This document shows, one piece after another, positions 1 through 10,313 of a DNA stretch of 64,000 nt. This DNA is from Comamonadaceae bacterium OTU4NAUVB1 (lineage in GTDB: Bacteria > Pseudomonadota > Gammaproteobacteria > Burkholderiales > Burkholderiaceae_C). Numbering within the stretch: the first letter of the stretch is position 1; each line of letters opens with the position of its first letter. The notes beneath the pieces are model-generated. The model ran no database searches, was not told the origin of the DNA, and worked only from the letters and a program-made list of their open reading frames with translations. The stretch lies in assembly GCA_024372625.1 (NCBI GenBank), contig CP099605.1:372001-436000 (forward strand), written 5' to 3'. Position numbers and translations under genes: made by a program.

Positions 1-535
1 CGTGGCGCGCGCCGTAGTAGGTCAGGGCCGTGATGTGGTTGCCGGTCTTGTCGTCGTAGCCCTTGGCGAGCTCGCGGAAGACGTCGCTCTTGGCGTACTT
101 CAGCTGGTGCTCGGCGTCGCGGAAGATGAAGGGGAAGTAGGAGATCGACAGCGGCGTGTAGCTGCGCCCGGCGAAGCTCGCGCCGGTCAGCACCATGTCG
201 ACCGTGCCCAGCGTCAGGCCCTGGTTGATGTCGGCCTCCTTGCCCAGGCTGGAGGCCGGGAACACCTGGATGTCGTACTTGCCGTTGCTGCGCTTCCTGA
301 TCTCGTCGGCGGCCCACACCGAGTACTTGTGGAACGGCTCGGAGGTCTCGTAGACGTGCGCCCACTTGAGCTTGGTCTGCGCCCGCGCGGTGCCGGGCAT
401 GCCCAGCGTGGCGAGGGCCGCGGCCGCCAGGGCCGCGGTGGCGAAGGCCTGCAGCAGCCGCCGGCGCTCGGGCGTGGCCGGGCGGGCGGCGATGCGGGCC
501 GGGCCGCCGTGAAGTGTCGTCGTCGAGTCGTTCAT
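1..535 (-). CDS. TRAP transporter substrate-binding protein (DctP family), C-terminus cut off by window edge
   Basis: This is the periplasmic solute receptor of a tripartite ATP-independent (TRAP) transporter. About 178 codons are visible. The N-terminus is a twin-arginine-like signal (ERRRLLQ followed by an Ala/Leu-rich stretch and GTARA) with cleavage likely just before QTKLKWAH. The mature part shows DctP features: a KWAHVYE opening, FPASSLGKEADINQGLTLG, and SISYFPFIFRD. The start ATG at 535 gives the natural signal peptide. It lies 73 bp downstream of the co-oriented GntR regulator gene, so regulator and transporter are probably one unit, with the membrane subunits beyond the window. The substrate is unknown; neighbours with an SDR enzyme and FCD regulator usually handle sugar acids (inference). 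Confidence 0.85.
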   Translation of the reverse strand, partial: MNDSTTTLHGGPARIAARPATPERRRLLQAFATAALAAAALATLGMPGTARAQTKLKWAHVYETSEPFHKYSVWAADEIRKRSNGKYDIQVFPASSLGKEADINQGLTLGTVDMVLTGASFAGRSYTPLSISYFPFIFRDAEHQLKYAKSDVFRELAKGYDDKTGNHITALTYYGARH

Positions 536-608
536 GGGTGTGTCTCCGTCTGTGGTCTTGTGATCGAAAGGAAGGTCGGAACGGGAAGGAAGCAGGGGTG
601 GCGCGACC

Positions 609-1331
609 TCAGGCCGTCCGGCGCGCGCGCCGCCAGCTGGCGCTGAAGCGCTGGTGCGCCCGGTCCATGTGGGCGTGCATCGCGACGCGGGCGGCGTCGG
701 CGTCGTGCGCGGCGACGGCCTCGAGCACCACGCCGTGCTCGGCGATGGCCGCGCGCCACGAGGGGAGGGTCTCGAAGTGGCCGCCCAGGCGGGTGAAGAT
801 CGGGCCGCGGCGCGAGTCCCAGAAGCCCTGCACGGTCTCGGCCAGCACGACGTTGCCGCAGGCGGTGGCCACGGCGACGTGGAAATCGCGGTCGCCGTCC
901 AGCGGCATCACCTGGCGCCCGGCGAGGTCCTCCATCAGGGCGATGGCGCGCGCCATGGCCTCGATGTCCCTGCGTCGCGCACCGGCGGCGGCCAGGGCGG
1001 CGGTCTCGCCCTCGACCACCCGGCGCGCCCGGATCAGCTCCAGCGGACCCCACTCGGTCGCCGCCACGCGCTCGGCGCTGCGGTGGGTGCGGTCCTGCAC
1101 GTAGACGCCCGACCCCGTGCGCACCTCGACCCAGCCCTCGACCTCCAGCGCGATCAGCGCCTCGCGCACCGACGGCCGGCTCACGCCGAGCTGGCGCGCC
1201 AGGTCGCGCTCGGCTGGCAGGCGCGCGCCGGCCTCGAACTCGCCCTGTCCGATCAGCGTGCGCAGCTGGTCGGCGATCTGGCGGTAGAGGCGCTGCGGTT
1301 CGATGGACTGGAGGGGCACGTCGGGTGGCAT
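609..1331 (-). CDS. GntR-family (FadR/FCD) transcriptional regulator
   Basis: This 240-aa regulator has an N-terminal winged helix of GntR type (residues about 10-75: RLYRQIADQLRTLI, then RLPAERDLARQLGVSRPSVREAL) and a C-terminal all-helical FCD ligand domain (about 90-225, with metal/ligand-type histidines in FHVAVA and the HMDRAH segment). GntR/FCD proteins usually repress adjacent catabolic genes until an organic-acid effector binds. It is divergent from the SDR gene at 1563 and upstream of the TRAP receptor gene, which fits control of both. The ATG at 1331 is the obvious start. The effector cannot be read from the sequence. Confidence 0.9.
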   Translation of the reverse strand: MPPDVPLQSIEPQRLYRQIADQLRTLIGQGEFEAGARLPAERDLARQLGVSRPSVREALIALEVEGWVEVRTGSGVYVQDRTHRSAERVAATEWGPLELIRARRVVEGETAALAAAGARRRDIEAMARAIALMEDLAGRQVMPLDGDRDFHVAVATACGNVVLAETVQGFWDSRRGPIFTRLGGHFETLPSWRAAIAEHGVVLEAVAAHDADAARVAMHAHMDRAHQRFSASWRRARRTA

Positions 1332-1390
1332 CGGGTCGGATCGGAGCCGGGGGTGCGACGTCCCGGCGTGGGTGCCGGACCGCTTAAGGG

Positions 1391-1408
1391 TTGTCCTGAA
1401 TTGGACAA
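1391..1408. promoter_or_regulatory. candidate GntR operator in the divergent intergenic region
   Basis: TTGTCC-N6-GGACAA is a perfect 6+6 inverted repeat in the 231-bp gap between the regulator and the SDR gene. It is followed within a few bases by TGGTCAGGCCA, which resembles the TGGT/ACCA-type half sites used by FadR-like GntR proteins. Assignment to the neighbouring regulator is inference from position. Confidence 0.3.
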
Positions 1409-1562
1409 GTGGTCAGGCCAATCCAGAATAAGTTCGATGCCCCGGCGCCACCATCGGGCGAAACCCTCAAGGTCGGCGCCGGTCTCTTCCGGGGCCGCCC
1501 TGCGGCCCGCGCGGGGCCGCCGCGCCCCGCCAATCCGCCGCCACATCAAGGACACACACACC

Positions 1563-2297
1563 ATGCGACTCCAGGGAAAAACCGCACTCGTCACTGCCGC
1601 CGGCCAGGGCATCGGACGCGCCACCGCGCTCGCCATGGCGGCCGAGGGCGCGCAGGTCTGGGCGACCGACGTCAACGCCGATCTGCTGGGCAGCTACGCC
1701 GGCACGCCCGGCATCCGGACCGCCGTGCTCGACGTGCTCGACCGCGCCGCCATCGACGCGCTGGTGGGATCGATGCCCCGGGTCGACGTGCTGTTCAACT
1801 GCGCCGGCGTCGTCCATGGCGGCACCGCGCTGGAGGCCACCGACGACGACCTCGACTTCGCCTTCCACCTCAACGTGCGGGCGCAGTTCTGGACCATCCG
1901 CGCGGTGCTGCCGCGCATGCTCGAGGCCCGGGGCGGCAGCATCGTCAACATGGCCAGCGTGTGCTCCAGCATCAAGGGCCTGCCCAACCGGTGCGTCTAC
2001 GGCACCACCAAGGCGGCCGTGCTGGGGCTGACCAAGAGCGTCGCGGCCGACTACGTGGGGCACAACGTGCGCTGCAACGCGGTGTGCCCCGGCACGGTCG
2101 ACACGCCCTCGCTGGCCGGACGCATCAACGCCAGCGCCGACCCGGTCGCCGCGCGCCAGGCCTTCATCGCGCGCCAGCCGCTCGGCCGCCTCGCCCAAGC
2201 CCACGAGATCGCACCGCTGGTGGTGTTCCTCGCCAGCGACGACGCGGCCTTCGTCACCGGCCAGGCCTACTCGGTGGACGGCGGCATCACGATCTGA
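1563..2297 (+). CDS. SDR-family NAD(P)-dependent oxidoreductase
   Basis: A classical short-chain dehydrogenase of 244 aa. The cofactor loop is TAAGQGIG (residues 11-18), NCAG lies at 79-82, the catalytic pair is Tyr146 and Lys150 (YGTTK), and the C-terminus ends in the typical YSVDGGITI. The TAAGQGIGRA form of the glycine loop resembles the BDH2/DHRS6-like group, which includes 2-keto-3-deoxy-L-fuconate dehydrogenases. With a TRAP receptor and GntR/FCD regulator alongside, a sugar-acid dehydrogenase is the best guess, but the substrate is not proven. The start ATG at 1563 directly follows a run of ACA repeats with no strong Shine-Dalgarno. It is transcribed away from the regulator. Confidence 0.85.
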   Translation: MRLQGKTALVTAAGQGIGRATALAMAAEGAQVWATDVNADLLGSYAGTPGIRTAVLDVLDRAAIDALVGSMPRVDVLFNCAGVVHGGTALEATDDDLDFAFHLNVRAQFWTIRAVLPRMLEARGGSIVNMASVCSSIKGLPNRCVYGTTKAAVLGLTKSVAADYVGHNVRCNAVCPGTVDTPSLAGRINASADPVAARQAFIARQPLGRLAQAHEIAPLVVFLASDDAAFVTGQAYSVDGGITI

Positions 2298-2426
2298 CCC
2301 GCCGGGGGCGCGGGTTCGCGGCCGCTGCTGCCGGGCCGCATCGGCGCCCGGACCCGGGGCGCGTCGAGGGGCGGCGGAAGGCGGGGTAATTCCCGCTTGT
2401 CCGCCCGGACCGAAGCATTGCAAAAT

Positions 2427-2440
2427 AGAACGATCGTTCT
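2427..2440. promoter_or_regulatory. TetR-type operator palindrome
   Basis: AGAACGATCGTTCT is a perfect 14-bp palindrome set in a locally AT-rich stretch 42 bp before the TetR gene. GAAC/GTTC palindromes are typical of TetR-family operators. Its position over the likely promoter suggests autorepression and control of the whole downstream operon (inference). Confidence 0.55.
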
Positions 2441-2481
2441 TTTATTGCCGATCGTCCTCGTTCCGTGCCCGGAGGCCCCCC

Positions 2482-3144
2482 ATGTCCGTCGTCACCGCCC
2501 TCGACGCCTCGACCCGTTCCGCCCGCGTCCCGCAGAAGGGCCGCCAGACCAAGTCCGCCATCGTCGACGCCGCGCTGGCGCTGGCCGCGCAGATCGGCCT
2601 GGAAGGCCTGTCGATCGGCGCCATCGCCGAGGTCATGCGCATGAGCAAGTCGGGCGTCTTCGCCCACTTCGGCTCGCGCGAGGAACTCCAGCTGTCGGTG
2701 GTGCGCGAGTACCACCACCGTTTCGAGCAGGAGGTGTTCTATCCCGCGCTCGCCACCCCGCGCGGCCTGCCGCGCCTGCGCGCCATGTTCGCCAACTGGA
2801 TGCGGCGCACCTCCACCGAGATCGACTCGGGCTGCATCTACATCAGCGGCGCGGTGGAGTTCGACGACCGCCCCGGCCCCGTGCGCGACGCGCTGGCCGA
2901 CTCGGTGAACGTCTGGCTCGCGGCCATGACGCGGGCCGTGGTGCTGGCGCGCGAGGCCGGCCACCTCCGCGCCGATGCCGACGAGCGCCAGGTCGCCTTC
3001 GAGATCCACGCGCTGATCCTGGCCTTGCATTACGAGGCCCGCTTCCTGCGCGCGCCGGGCTCGCTGGCGCGCGCCGAGGCCGGCTTCGACAACATCCTCG
3101 CGCGCCACGCCGCGCCCGCCCCCGGAGGCCCGTCCGGCGGTTGA
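2482..3144 (+). CDS. TetR/AcrR-family regulator of the beta-oxidation operon
   Basis: A 220-aa TetR protein. The N-terminal HTH lies at about residues 18-65: KSAIVDAALALAAQIGLEGLSIGAIAEVMRMSKSGVFAHFGSREE in shortened view, with the characteristic recognition helix SKSGVFAHF. The C-terminal two-thirds is a helical ligand pocket of the TetR_C type seen in acyl-CoA-linked regulators. The gene is first in a colinear series of fatty-acid degradation genes, and a 14-bp palindrome lies just upstream. The likely role is derepression by acyl-CoA, as for PsrA/FadR-like TetR proteins; this is inferred from context. The ATG at 2482 follows GGAGGCCCCCC, a good ribosome binding site. Confidence 0.9.
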   Translation: MSVVTALDASTRSARVPQKGRQTKSAIVDAALALAAQIGLEGLSIGAIAEVMRMSKSGVFAHFGSREELQLSVVREYHHRFEQEVFYPALATPRGLPRLRAMFANWMRRTSTEIDSGCIYISGAVEFDDRPGPVRDALADSVNVWLAAMTRAVVLAREAGHLRADADERQVAFEIHALILALHYEARFLRAPGSLARAEAGFDNILARHAAPAPGGPSGG

Positions 3145-3308
3145 GGCCGGCCGCCGCGACCACGCGGTCCGCGCGCGCCCCGCGCCGCGCCGGCCCCGGT
3201 CCTCGCGGCGCCGACCCGTCCGCCCCGGCCCTCGCCGTTCCGCCTTCCACGGCCTTCCCGCCGCCTTCCGCCTTCCGCCTTCTCACGACCTTTCCACGGA
3301 GCCTTCCG

Positions 3309-5101
<1,793 letters not shown>

Positions 5102-5105
<4 letters not shown>

Positions 5106-5572
5106 GGGCACCGGCGACGCCGGCGCGCCGCCCCGGCTGGCGCCACGCGGCGCTGGCCGCGGCGCTCGCTTCCACGGGCGCCGCGGCCCTCGCGCAGGCG
5201 ACGCCGGTCGGTCTGTGGCACAGCGTGGACGATAGGACCGGCGAGGTGAAGGGCGAGATCCGCATCGTCGAGCAGGGCGGCGCGCTCAGCGGAAGGCTGC
5301 AGCGTTCGCTCAAGAAGGACACCGCCGCCGACGCGGTCTGCGAGGCCTGCACCGACGACCGCAAGGGCCGCCCGATCGCCGGGCTGGAGATCGTGCGCGG
5401 CGGCCGCAAGGTCGCCCAACAGGACGTCTGGGAAGACGGCCGCATCCTCGACCCTGAGAACGGCAAGGAATACCGCGCCCGCTTCCCCCCCCTCGACGGT
5501 GGCCGCCGGCTGGAGGTGCGCGGCTACCTCGGTCCGTTCTGGCGCACGCAGACCTGGACGCGCCAGGAATGA
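5102..5572 (+). CDS. DUF2147 secreted protein
   Basis: A 156-aa protein that starts at a GTG overlapping the acyl-CoA dehydrogenase stop (GTGA), so it is translationally coupled. It has an N-terminal signal peptide (GWRHAALAAALASTGAAALAQA), then a DUF2147 domain with GLWHSVDDRTGE at its start and DPENGKEYRA near the middle. The family is small periplasmic or secreted proteins of unknown function, probably a lipocalin-like beta-fold. Its location inside a beta-oxidation operon suggests a role with lipids or fatty acids at the envelope (inference). The TGA stop overlaps an in-frame-alternative ATG (5569) of the next gene. Confidence 0.85.
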
Positions 5573-5619
5573 CGCCCGCCACACCAACCCCCTCGTCTCC
5601 CTCATCCCCCCGATCCGCC

Positions 5620-8031
5620 ATGTCCAGATTTCAAGTGAAGAAGGTCGCCGTGCTCGGCGCCGGCGTGATGGGCGCGCAGATCGCCGCCCACCTCGTGAAC
5701 GTGCGCGTGCCGGTGGTGCTGTTCGACCTCGCGGCCACGGAAGGCCCCAGGAACGGCATCGTCGTCCGCGCCGTCGAGGCGCTGAAGAAGCAGAAGCCCG
5801 CGCCGCTCGGCGACATCGCCGACGCTGCGCTGATCGAGGTCGCCAACTACGACGACGACATCGACCGCCTGGGCGAGTGCGACCTCGTCATCGAGGCCAT
5901 CGCCGAGCGCATGGACTGGAAGCGCGACCTCTACCGCCGCATCGCGCCGCACGTCGCGCCGCACGCGCTGCTGGCCTCCAACACCTCCGGCCTGTCGGTG
6001 ACGACACTGAGCGAGGCGCTGCCCGAGGCCCTGCGCCCGCGCTTCTGCGGCATCCACTTCTTCAACCCGCCGCGCTACATGTTCCTGGTCGAGCTGATCG
6101 ACACGCCGGCCACCGGCGCCGACGTGCTCGACCGCGTCGAGGCGTTCGTCACCACCACGCTCGGCAAGGGCGTGGTGCGCGCGCACGACACGCCGAACTT
6201 CATCGCCAACCGCGTGGGCATCGCCGGCCTGCTGGCGACGCTGAAGGAGGCCGAGAAATACGGCCTCACGCCCGACGTGGTCGACGACCTGACCGGCAGG
6301 AAGCTCGGCCGCGCCTCCTCCGGCACCTTCCGCACGGCCGACGTGGTGGGCCTGGACACCCTGGCCCACGTCATGCGGACGCTGCAGGACCAGCTCGACG
6401 AGGCGAGCGACCCGTTCCACGCGAGCTTCGGCACGCCGCCGGTGCTCGCGACCCTGCTGGAGCGCGGCTTCCTCGGCCAGAAGACCCAAGGCGGTTTCTA
6501 CAAGAAAGTCGGACGCGACATCCTGCGCTTCGACCCGGCGGCCGAGCGCGGCCAGGGCGGTTACGTGCCCGCCGGCGCCAAGGCCGACGAGGTCTACGCC
6601 CGCATGCTGAAGAAGCCGGCCGCCGAGCGCCTGCGCCTGCTGCGCGAGGCCAGGGGGCCGCAGGGGCGCTTCCTGTGGGCCATCCTGCGCGACGGCTTCC
6701 ACTACGCCGCCGTGCACCTGGCGGCCATCGCCGAGAGCGCGCGCGACGTCGACTTCGCCCTGCGCTGGGGCTTCGGCATGACGCAGGGACCGTTCGAGCT
6801 CTGGCAGGAGGCGGGCTGGGCGCAGGTCGCGCGCTGGGTGCAGGCGGACATCGACGCCGGGGAGGCGCTGAGCCGCGCGCCGCTGCCGGCCTGGGTGTTC
6901 GAGGGCCCCGTGGCCGAGGCCGGCGGCGTCCACACGCCCGAGGGCTCGTGGAGCGCCGCCGAGCAACGCTTCGTGCCGCGCCGCCGCCTGCCGGTGCACG
7001 CGCGCCAGTTGTTCCCCGAGCGCGTGCTGGGCGCCGCCGCGCCCACGGCCGCCGGGTCCGGCACCACGATCAGCGAGGACGGCGACGTGCGCGTCTGGAC
7101 GCTCGACGGCGAGGTGCTCATCGCCAGCATCACGTCGAAGATGCACGCCATCGGTCCCGACGTGGCCGAGGCGCTGGGCGCCGCCGTCGAGCGGGCCGAG
7201 GCCGAGTACCAGGGCCTGGTCATCTGGTCGCCGGACGACGTGTTCTCGGTCGGCGCCGACCTGCAGGCGATGCTGCCGGCCTTCGTGGTGGCCGGCATCG
7301 GCGCGGTCGAGGGCGCCGAGGAGGAACTGCAGCAGCTGATGCTGCGCATCCGCTACGCCGCCGTGCCCGTGGTGTCGGCCGTGCGCGGGCTGGCGCTGGG
7401 CGGCGGCTGCGAGCTGGCCGTGCATTCGGCGCGGCGCGTGGCGGCCATGGAGAGCTACATGGGGCTGGTGGAGGTCGGCGTCGGGCTGGTGCCGGGCGCC
7501 GGCGGCCTGACCTACATCGCCCGCCGCGCGGCCGAGAACGCGGCGGCATCGACCGGCACCGACCTGCTGCCTTTCCTCACCGAAGGCTTCACCGCCGCGG
7601 CGATGGCCAAGGTCGGCACCGGCGCGCTCGATTCGAGGCGGCTGGGCTACCTGATCGAGGGCGACGTCGTCGTCGCCCACAAGGACGAACTGCTGCACGT
7701 CGCGCTGCAGCAGGTGCGCTCGATGGCCGACGCCGGCTGGCGCGCGCCGCCGCGCCGCCGCTTCCGCGTCGCCGGACGCAGCGGCGCGGCCACCATCCGC
7801 GGCCAGCTGGTCAACCTGCGCGACGGCGGTTTCGCCAGCGCGCACGACTTCCACATCGCCGGGCTGATCGCCCACGTGGTGACCGGCGGCGACGTCGACG
7901 CCGGCTCGCTGGTCACCGAGGAGTACCTCATGGCGCTGGAGCGCGAGGCGTTCTGCTCGCTCATCGTCCACCCCAAGACGCAGGCGCGGATCATGGGAAT
8001 GCTGGGGACGGGCAAGCCGGTGCGCAATTGA
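5620..8031 (+). CDS. 3-hydroxyacyl-CoA dehydrogenase / enoyl-CoA hydratase (FadN-type)
   Basis: An 803-aa bifunctional beta-oxidation protein with the dehydrogenase first, as in Bacillus FadN, rather than the FadB order. The NAD-binding 3HCDH domain occupies residues about 7-190 (VAVLGAGVMGAQIAAHL; catalytic His in GIHFFNPPRYMF), followed by the 3HCDH C-terminal domain, and a crotonase-fold region near residues 480-680 (ALGGGCELAVHSARR; VEVGVGLVPGAGG). The start at 5620 matches the usual MSRFQVKKVAVLG opening. An in-frame ATG at 5569 overlaps the previous stop and is a possible coupled start. The ECH part likely performs hydration of enoyl-CoA. Confidence 0.93.
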   Translation: MSRFQVKKVAVLGAGVMGAQIAAHLVNVRVPVVLFDLAATEGPRNGIVVRAVEALKKQKPAPLGDIADAALIEVANYDDDIDRLGECDLVIEAIAERMDWKRDLYRRIAPHVAPHALLASNTSGLSVTTLSEALPEALRPRFCGIHFFNPPRYMFLVELIDTPATGADVLDRVEAFVTTTLGKGVVRAHDTPNFIANRVGIAGLLATLKEAEKYGLTPDVVDDLTGRKLGRASSGTFRTADVVGLDTLAHVMRTLQDQLDEASDPFHASFGTPPVLATLLERGFLGQKTQGGFYKKVGRDILRFDPAAERGQGGYVPAGAKADEVYARMLKKPAAERLRLLREARGPQGRFLWAILRDGFHYAAVHLAAIAESARDVDFALRWGFGMTQGPFELWQEAGWAQVARWVQADIDAGEALSRAPLPAWVFEGPVAEAGGVHTPEGSWSAAEQRFVPRRRLPVHARQLFPERVLGAAAPTAAGSGTTISEDGDVRVWTLDGEVLIASITSKMHAIGPDVAEALGAAVERAEAEYQGLVIWSPDDVFSVGADLQAMLPAFVVAGIGAVEGAEEELQQLMLRIRYAAVPVVSAVRGLALGGGCELAVHSARRVAAMESYMGLVEVGVGLVPGAGGLTYIARRAAENAAASTGTDLLPFLTEGFTAAAMAKVGTGALDSRRLGYLIEGDVVVAHKDELLHVALQQVRSMADAGWRAPPRRRFRVAGRSGAATIRGQLVNLRDGGFASAHDFHIAGLIAHVVTGGDVDAGSLVTEEYLMALEREAFCSLIVHPKTQARIMGMLGTGKPVRN

Positions 8032-8074
8032 ATCAGCCTCGGGCGCAAGCCGGACACACACCAGGAGCATCCGC

Positions 8075-9271
8075 ATGAAACAGATCCACGACGCCTACGT
8101 CGTCGCCGCCACGCGCACGCCGATCGGCAAGTCGCACCGCGGTTTCTTCCGCAACACCCGCCCGGACGACCTGCTCGCCGCCACGCTGCGCGCCGCGCTG
8201 GCGGCGGTGCCGTCGCTCGATCCGGCGGCCATCGAGGACATCGTCTGCGGCTGCGCGATCCCCGAGGCCCAGCAGGGCCTCAACGTCGCCCGCATCGCCG
8301 CGGTGCTCGCCGGGCTGCCGGCGAGCGTGGGTGGCATCACCGTCAACCGCTTCTGCGCCTCGGGCCTGTCGGCGGTGCAGATGGCGGCCGACCGCATCCG
8401 CGTGGGCGAGGCCGACGTGATGATCGCCGCCGGCGTCGAGAGCATGAGCCTGGTGCCGATGATGGGCAACTCGCCCTCGCTCTCGCCGGCGATCTTCGAG
8501 CGCGAGGGCGACGTCGGCATCGCCTACGGCATGGGCCTGACGGCCGAGAAGGTCGCGCGGCAGTGGAAGGTCTCGCGCGAGGACCAGGACGCCTTCGCGC
8601 TGGCCTCGCACCAGAAGGCGCTGGCGGCGCAGCGCGCGGGCGAGTTCGCCGACGAGATCACGCCGGTCGAGGTGACCGACCGCGTGCCCGACCTGGCGCG
8701 CGGCACGTCGGTCGCCACCACGCGCACCGTCGACCTCGACGAGGGCGCGCGTCCCGACACCAGCGTCGAAGGGCTGGCGCGCCTGCGCGCCGTGTTCGCC
8801 GCGCGCGGCACGGTCACGGCCGGCAACAGCTCGCAGACCTCCGACGGCGCCGGCGCGCTGATCCTGGCGAGCGAGGCGGCCCTGAAGCGCTTCGGCCTGA
8901 CGCCGCTTGCGCGCTTCGCCAGCTTCGCCAGCCGGGGCGTGCCGCCGGAAGTCATGGGGATCGGTCCGGTCGAGGCCATTCCCGCCGCGCTGCGCCATGC
9001 CGGCCTGACGCACCAGGACATCGACTGGATCGAGCTGAACGAGGCCTTCGCGGCGCAGTCGCTGGCCGTGATCCGCACGCTGGGCCTCGATCCGGCGAAG
9101 GTCAATCCGATGGGCGGCGCGATCGCGCTCGGGCACCCGCTGGGGGCGACCGGGGCTATCCGTTCCGCGACAGTGGTTCATGCCCTGCGGCGCAAGAATC
9201 TGAAGCACGGCATGGTCACGATGTGCGTGGGCATGGGGCAGGGCGCCGCCGCCGTGTTCGAACGGGTCTGA
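8075..9271 (+). CDS. acetyl-CoA C-acyltransferase (thiolase)
   Basis: A 398-aa thiolase that carries out the final thiolytic step of beta-oxidation (3-ketoacyl-CoA + CoA to acetyl-CoA + shortened acyl-CoA). The nucleophile Cys94 lies in NRFCASGLSA, the catalytic His in GGAIALGHPLGATG, and the second Cys in CVGMGQGAA near the C-terminus. Length matches the family (390-400 aa). AGGAGCATCCGC directly precedes the ATG. It lies 43 bp after the hydroxyacyl-CoA dehydrogenase gene, forming a complete beta-oxidation set. Confidence 0.95.
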   Translation: MKQIHDAYVVAATRTPIGKSHRGFFRNTRPDDLLAATLRAALAAVPSLDPAAIEDIVCGCAIPEAQQGLNVARIAAVLAGLPASVGGITVNRFCASGLSAVQMAADRIRVGEADVMIAAGVESMSLVPMMGNSPSLSPAIFEREGDVGIAYGMGLTAEKVARQWKVSREDQDAFALASHQKALAAQRAGEFADEITPVEVTDRVPDLARGTSVATTRTVDLDEGARPDTSVEGLARLRAVFAARGTVTAGNSSQTSDGAGALILASEAALKRFGLTPLARFASFASRGVPPEVMGIGPVEAIPAALRHAGLTHQDIDWIELNEAFAAQSLAVIRTLGLDPAKVNPMGGAIALGHPLGATGAIRSATVVHALRRKNLKHGMVTMCVGMGQGAAAVFERV

Positions 9272-9419
9272 CGGCCCGGGCTGCGTCCTCGCGCATCGGG
9301 TGTCGTTTCGCCGACCCCCTTCCCAGGGGGCCCTGCCGGTGGCCCGGAGACGCCGGTTCCGTGGCCTTGCCGGCAGCGCGGCACCTGCGAACGATCTTGT
9401 TGACTCGAGGAGACGAACC

Positions 9420-10259
9420 ATGACGCAGCAGCAACCGCACCCGTTCGACCGCGCCCTGGCGCTCGACCACAGCGACCTCCGGGCCGGCCTTTTCGCGGGC
9501 ACGACCAGCCCGGACTACTGGAACATGATCGGCCCGTTCGGCGGCACGACGGCGGCGGTGGCGCTGCAGGCGGTGCTGCGGCATCCCGACCTGCTGGGCG
9601 CGCCGATCGCGCTGACGGTGAACTACGCCGCCGCGATCGAGGCCGGCGCCTTCGACGTGCAGGCCACGCCGGCGCGCACCAACCGCTCGACCCAGCACTG
9701 GACGGTGCAGATCACGCAGGCCGGCGCGAGCGGCGCGCCGCAGGTCACCACCACGGCGACGGTCGTGACGGCGGTGCGGCGCGAGACCTGGGGCGCGACC
9801 GACCTGGCCATGCCCGCAGCGCCCGCGCCGCAGGCCGTCGAGCGCGTCACGCTCGGCCCGGCCGGTGTCGCGTGGATCGGCCAGTACGAGATGCGCCCGG
9901 TCGGCGGCGGCATCCCGGCGCGCTGGGACGGCGGCGGCGACCACAGCGAGACGCTGCTGTGGGTGCGCGACGCGCTGCCGCGTCCGCTCGACTTCCCGGC
10001 GCTGGCCGCGATGAGCGACCTGTTCTATCCGCGCGTCTGGCTGCGCCGCGCGACGCGGGTGCCGGCGGGCACGGTGTCCATCACCACCTACTTCCATGCC
10101 GGCGCGGCCGAACTCGCCGAGGTCGGCACCGGCCACCTGCTCGGGCGCGCCGTCGGCCAGCAGTTCAGGAACGGTTTCTTCGATCAGGCCGCGCAGCTCT
10201 GGAGCGAGGCCGGCACGCTGCTGGCCACCAGCAACCAGATCGTCTACTTCAAGGAATAG
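9420..10259 (+). CDS. acyl-CoA thioesterase-like protein (TesB/4HBT_3 family)
   Basis: A 279-aa double hot-dog thioesterase. Features include PDYWNMIGPFGGTTAAVALQA near residues 35-55, typical of TesB-like acyl-CoA thioesterases, and a second hot-dog half ending in QLWSEAGTLLATSNQIVYFKE. It would hydrolyse acyl-CoA to free acid plus CoA, possibly releasing CoA from dead-end intermediates. CGAGGAGACGAACC before the ATG is a strong Shine-Dalgarno. There is a 148-bp gap after the thiolase with no gene; a half-site of the TetR palindrome is seen there but is unconvincing. Confidence 0.85.
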   Translation: MTQQQPHPFDRALALDHSDLRAGLFAGTTSPDYWNMIGPFGGTTAAVALQAVLRHPDLLGAPIALTVNYAAAIEAGAFDVQATPARTNRSTQHWTVQITQAGASGAPQVTTTATVVTAVRRETWGATDLAMPAAPAPQAVERVTLGPAGVAWIGQYEMRPVGGGIPARWDGGGDHSETLLWVRDALPRPLDFPALAAMSDLFYPRVWLRRATRVPAGTVSITTYFHAGAAELAEVGTGHLLGRAVGQQFRNGFFDQAAQLWSEAGTLLATSNQIVYFKE

Positions 10260-10313
10260 GGCGTGGCCGGCCGCGCCCGGCCGCCATCGCCACGCCCCAG
10301 GAGCCCCGTCGAC

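Noticed and set aside
5602..8076. Long open frame (824 aa) on the minus strand opposite the hydroxyacyl-CoA dehydrogenase gene
   Set aside because: Shadow of high-GC codon usage; its product is Arg/Gly/His/Gln-rich without domains, while the plus frame is a recognised enzyme.
9389..9396. GAACGATC before the thioesterase gene, matching part of the TetR palindrome
   Set aside because: Only one half plus the centre is present; an 8-base match is weak evidence and the second half site is missing.
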